A stretch of 5,296 bases of DNA from JBQTIP01 sp052388025 (GTDB lineage: Bacteria; Actinomycetota; UBA4738; HRBIN12). A program made the position numbers and the translations under genes. The notes under the pieces are model-generated. The model saw only the letters and a list, made by a program, of their open reading frames with translations, searched no databases and was not told where the DNA came from. Of the stretch, positions 4,461 to 5,296 are shown one piece after another. The stretch is taken from contig JBQTIP010000042.1 of assembly GCA_052388025.1 (NCBI GenBank), positions 1-5,296 of the forward strand, written 5' to 3'. The stretch's first letter is position 1; each line of letters opens with the position of its first letter.

Positions 4461-5296
4461 CTAATAGGCCACCACGGCCTCCGGAAGGAACCCTCGGACC
4501 AGGTCCCTATTGGCAGTCCAGCCCTTCGATGTCAGGACCAGTAGCCCAATCTCGCGCAGGAAGTTCAGGTCGCGGGTGAGGGTTTTCGGCGTCTTGTCTG
4601 CGTAGGCCTCCCGCAGGTCTACCGTAATCTCCATCAAGGCGCGCCTGGGAACGGGCTGACCCAGACGAGTTAACTCGAAGACGAGGGCACGTCGGCGTTC
4701 CTGAGTGGATGTCACGCCGGGCACTTTCTGGTGGACGTAGTTCTCCCACATGACTTCCATCTGCTCCGCCTGCACCCTCTCAATCTGGCCGCGGAGCCCG
4801 TCCACCAGCCCCTGGACCGCGTACTCGACAAAGGGGAGCACGTCCCCACCAGATACGCTGGCTAGATGAAGTTGGCGGTAGTACTCGGAGCGAGTCTGGT
4901 TGTAGTGGTTGCTCAAGAGGTGCGCCGCCGGAAACGGCACGCCTGAGGACACTAGTAGGTGGAACTCGACCAATCGACCGGTTCTTCCGTTTCCGTCCCC
5001 GAAGGGGTGAATCCACTCGAACTGCAGGTGAGCGAGAACCGCTCGGACGATTGCGTACACGATTCGCATGTCCGCCCGGTTCTGAGGCGGCTCGAAGCTG
5101 CTCTCTAGCCACTTACACGTCTCAGCGACGAGATAGGGCACATCCTCCGCTGGAGCACCCACGTACGGCCCAACGGCGACCGATTTCGTCCGGTACCCGC
5201 CAGGGACGACGTCGGGATCGAGAGCTAGGTTCTTCAGCACCATTCGGTTGAACTCGGAGATGCTGTCCGGCTTGACTGGGACGGGTCCGGTCTCGC
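4461..5296 (-). CDS. Fic-domain protein (probable AMP transferase), N-terminus outside window
   Basis: Fic proteins usually transfer AMP from ATP to a hydroxyl side chain on a target protein; some act as toxins, others regulate. The motif HPFGDGNGRTGR at 5009-4974 is the full HxFx(D/E)GNGRxxR consensus with the catalytic His. The upstream helix (FEWIHPF context) and the downstream SNHYNQTRSEYYRQL segment are typical. The C-terminal 80 residues look like a winged helix (PKTLTRDLNFLREIGLLVL), common in standalone Fic proteins of the Fic/DUF4172-like type. The frame is open to the window edge (277 residues visible), and the segment before the ATG at 5243 (ISEFNR) still fits the family, so the true start lies upstream. 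Whether an inhibitory (S/T)xxxE(G/N) helix is present cannot be judged, because the N-terminus is missing. GC content is visibly lower than in neighbouring genes, suggesting acquisition. The target is unknown. Confidence 0.92.
   Translation of the reverse strand, partial: ETGPVPVKPDSISEFNRMVLKNLALDPDVVPGGYRTKSVAVGPYVGAPAEDVPYLVAETCKWLESSFEPPQNRADMRIVYAIVRAVLAHLQFEWIHPFGDGNGRTGRLVEFHLLVSSGVPFPAAHLLSNHYNQTRSEYYRQLHLASVSGGDVLPFVEYAVQGLVDGLRGQIERVQAEQMEVMWENYVHQKVPGVTSTQERRRALVFELTRLGQPVPRRALMEITVDLREAYADKTPKTLTRDLNFLREIGLLVLTSKGWTANRDLVRGFLPEAVVAY

Noticed and set aside
4199..4579. Plus-strand open frames in the fic-rplM gap
   Set aside because: There is no recognisable protein character or ribosome site, and they overlap the rplM promoter and the fic 3' end on the other strand.

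Overview
The window is a high-GC bacterial chromosome segment, most likely from an actinobacterium or a close relative. Three things suggest this: strong G/C third-position bias, an actinobacterial-looking L13/S9 pair, and the gene order rplM-rpsI-...-glmM, which is common in Actinobacteria. No lineage below that level can be fixed from this sequence alone. All genes but one read on the minus strand, so the biological order runs from high to low coordinates.

Right end (5296 to 4461): a Fic-domain protein cut by the window edge at its N-terminus. It carries an intact HPFx(D)GNGRxxR AMP-transfer motif and a C-terminal winged-helix-like segment. Its base composition is visibly less GC-rich than its neighbours. 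A 260-bp non-coding stretch follows (4460 to 4201) and holds a convincing TTGACG-18-TAGCAT promoter for the ribosomal-protein operon.

Centre-right (4200 to 3112): rplM (L13) and rpsI (S9), with the stop and start codons directly abutting. L13 has an unusual tail of about 84 residues rich in Lys, Ala, Pro and Arg beyond the normal core. The end of that tail encodes the Shine-Dalgarno sequence of rpsI.

Centre (3098 to 2720): a small plus-strand gene (DUF2007-like, 90 aa) converges on rpsI and diverges from the arsenic operon. The control region in front of arsR holds two near-identical copies of an ArsR-type operator, 33 bp apart, lying over a TTGACG-17-TAGCCT promoter.

Left (2719 to 1): arsR, arsM, arsC and glmM in tight succession. 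ArsR is the As(III) sensor-repressor, ArsC reduces arsenate to arsenite, and ArsM methylates arsenite. No efflux pump is present in the window. glmM (phosphoglucosamine mutase, peptidoglycan precursor synthesis) starts only 12 bp after arsC with no visible terminator, so this core cell-wall gene appears to be the distal cistron of an arsenic-controlled transcript. Its 3' end runs off the window.

The most notable points are the arsenic cassette lodged between rpsI and glmM, a one-base frameshift near the end of arsM with an intact family-typical tail in the next frame, the lack of a canonical start codon for arsC, the duplicated operator, and the basic extension of L13. I see a known system in an unusual setting rather than a wholly new system.
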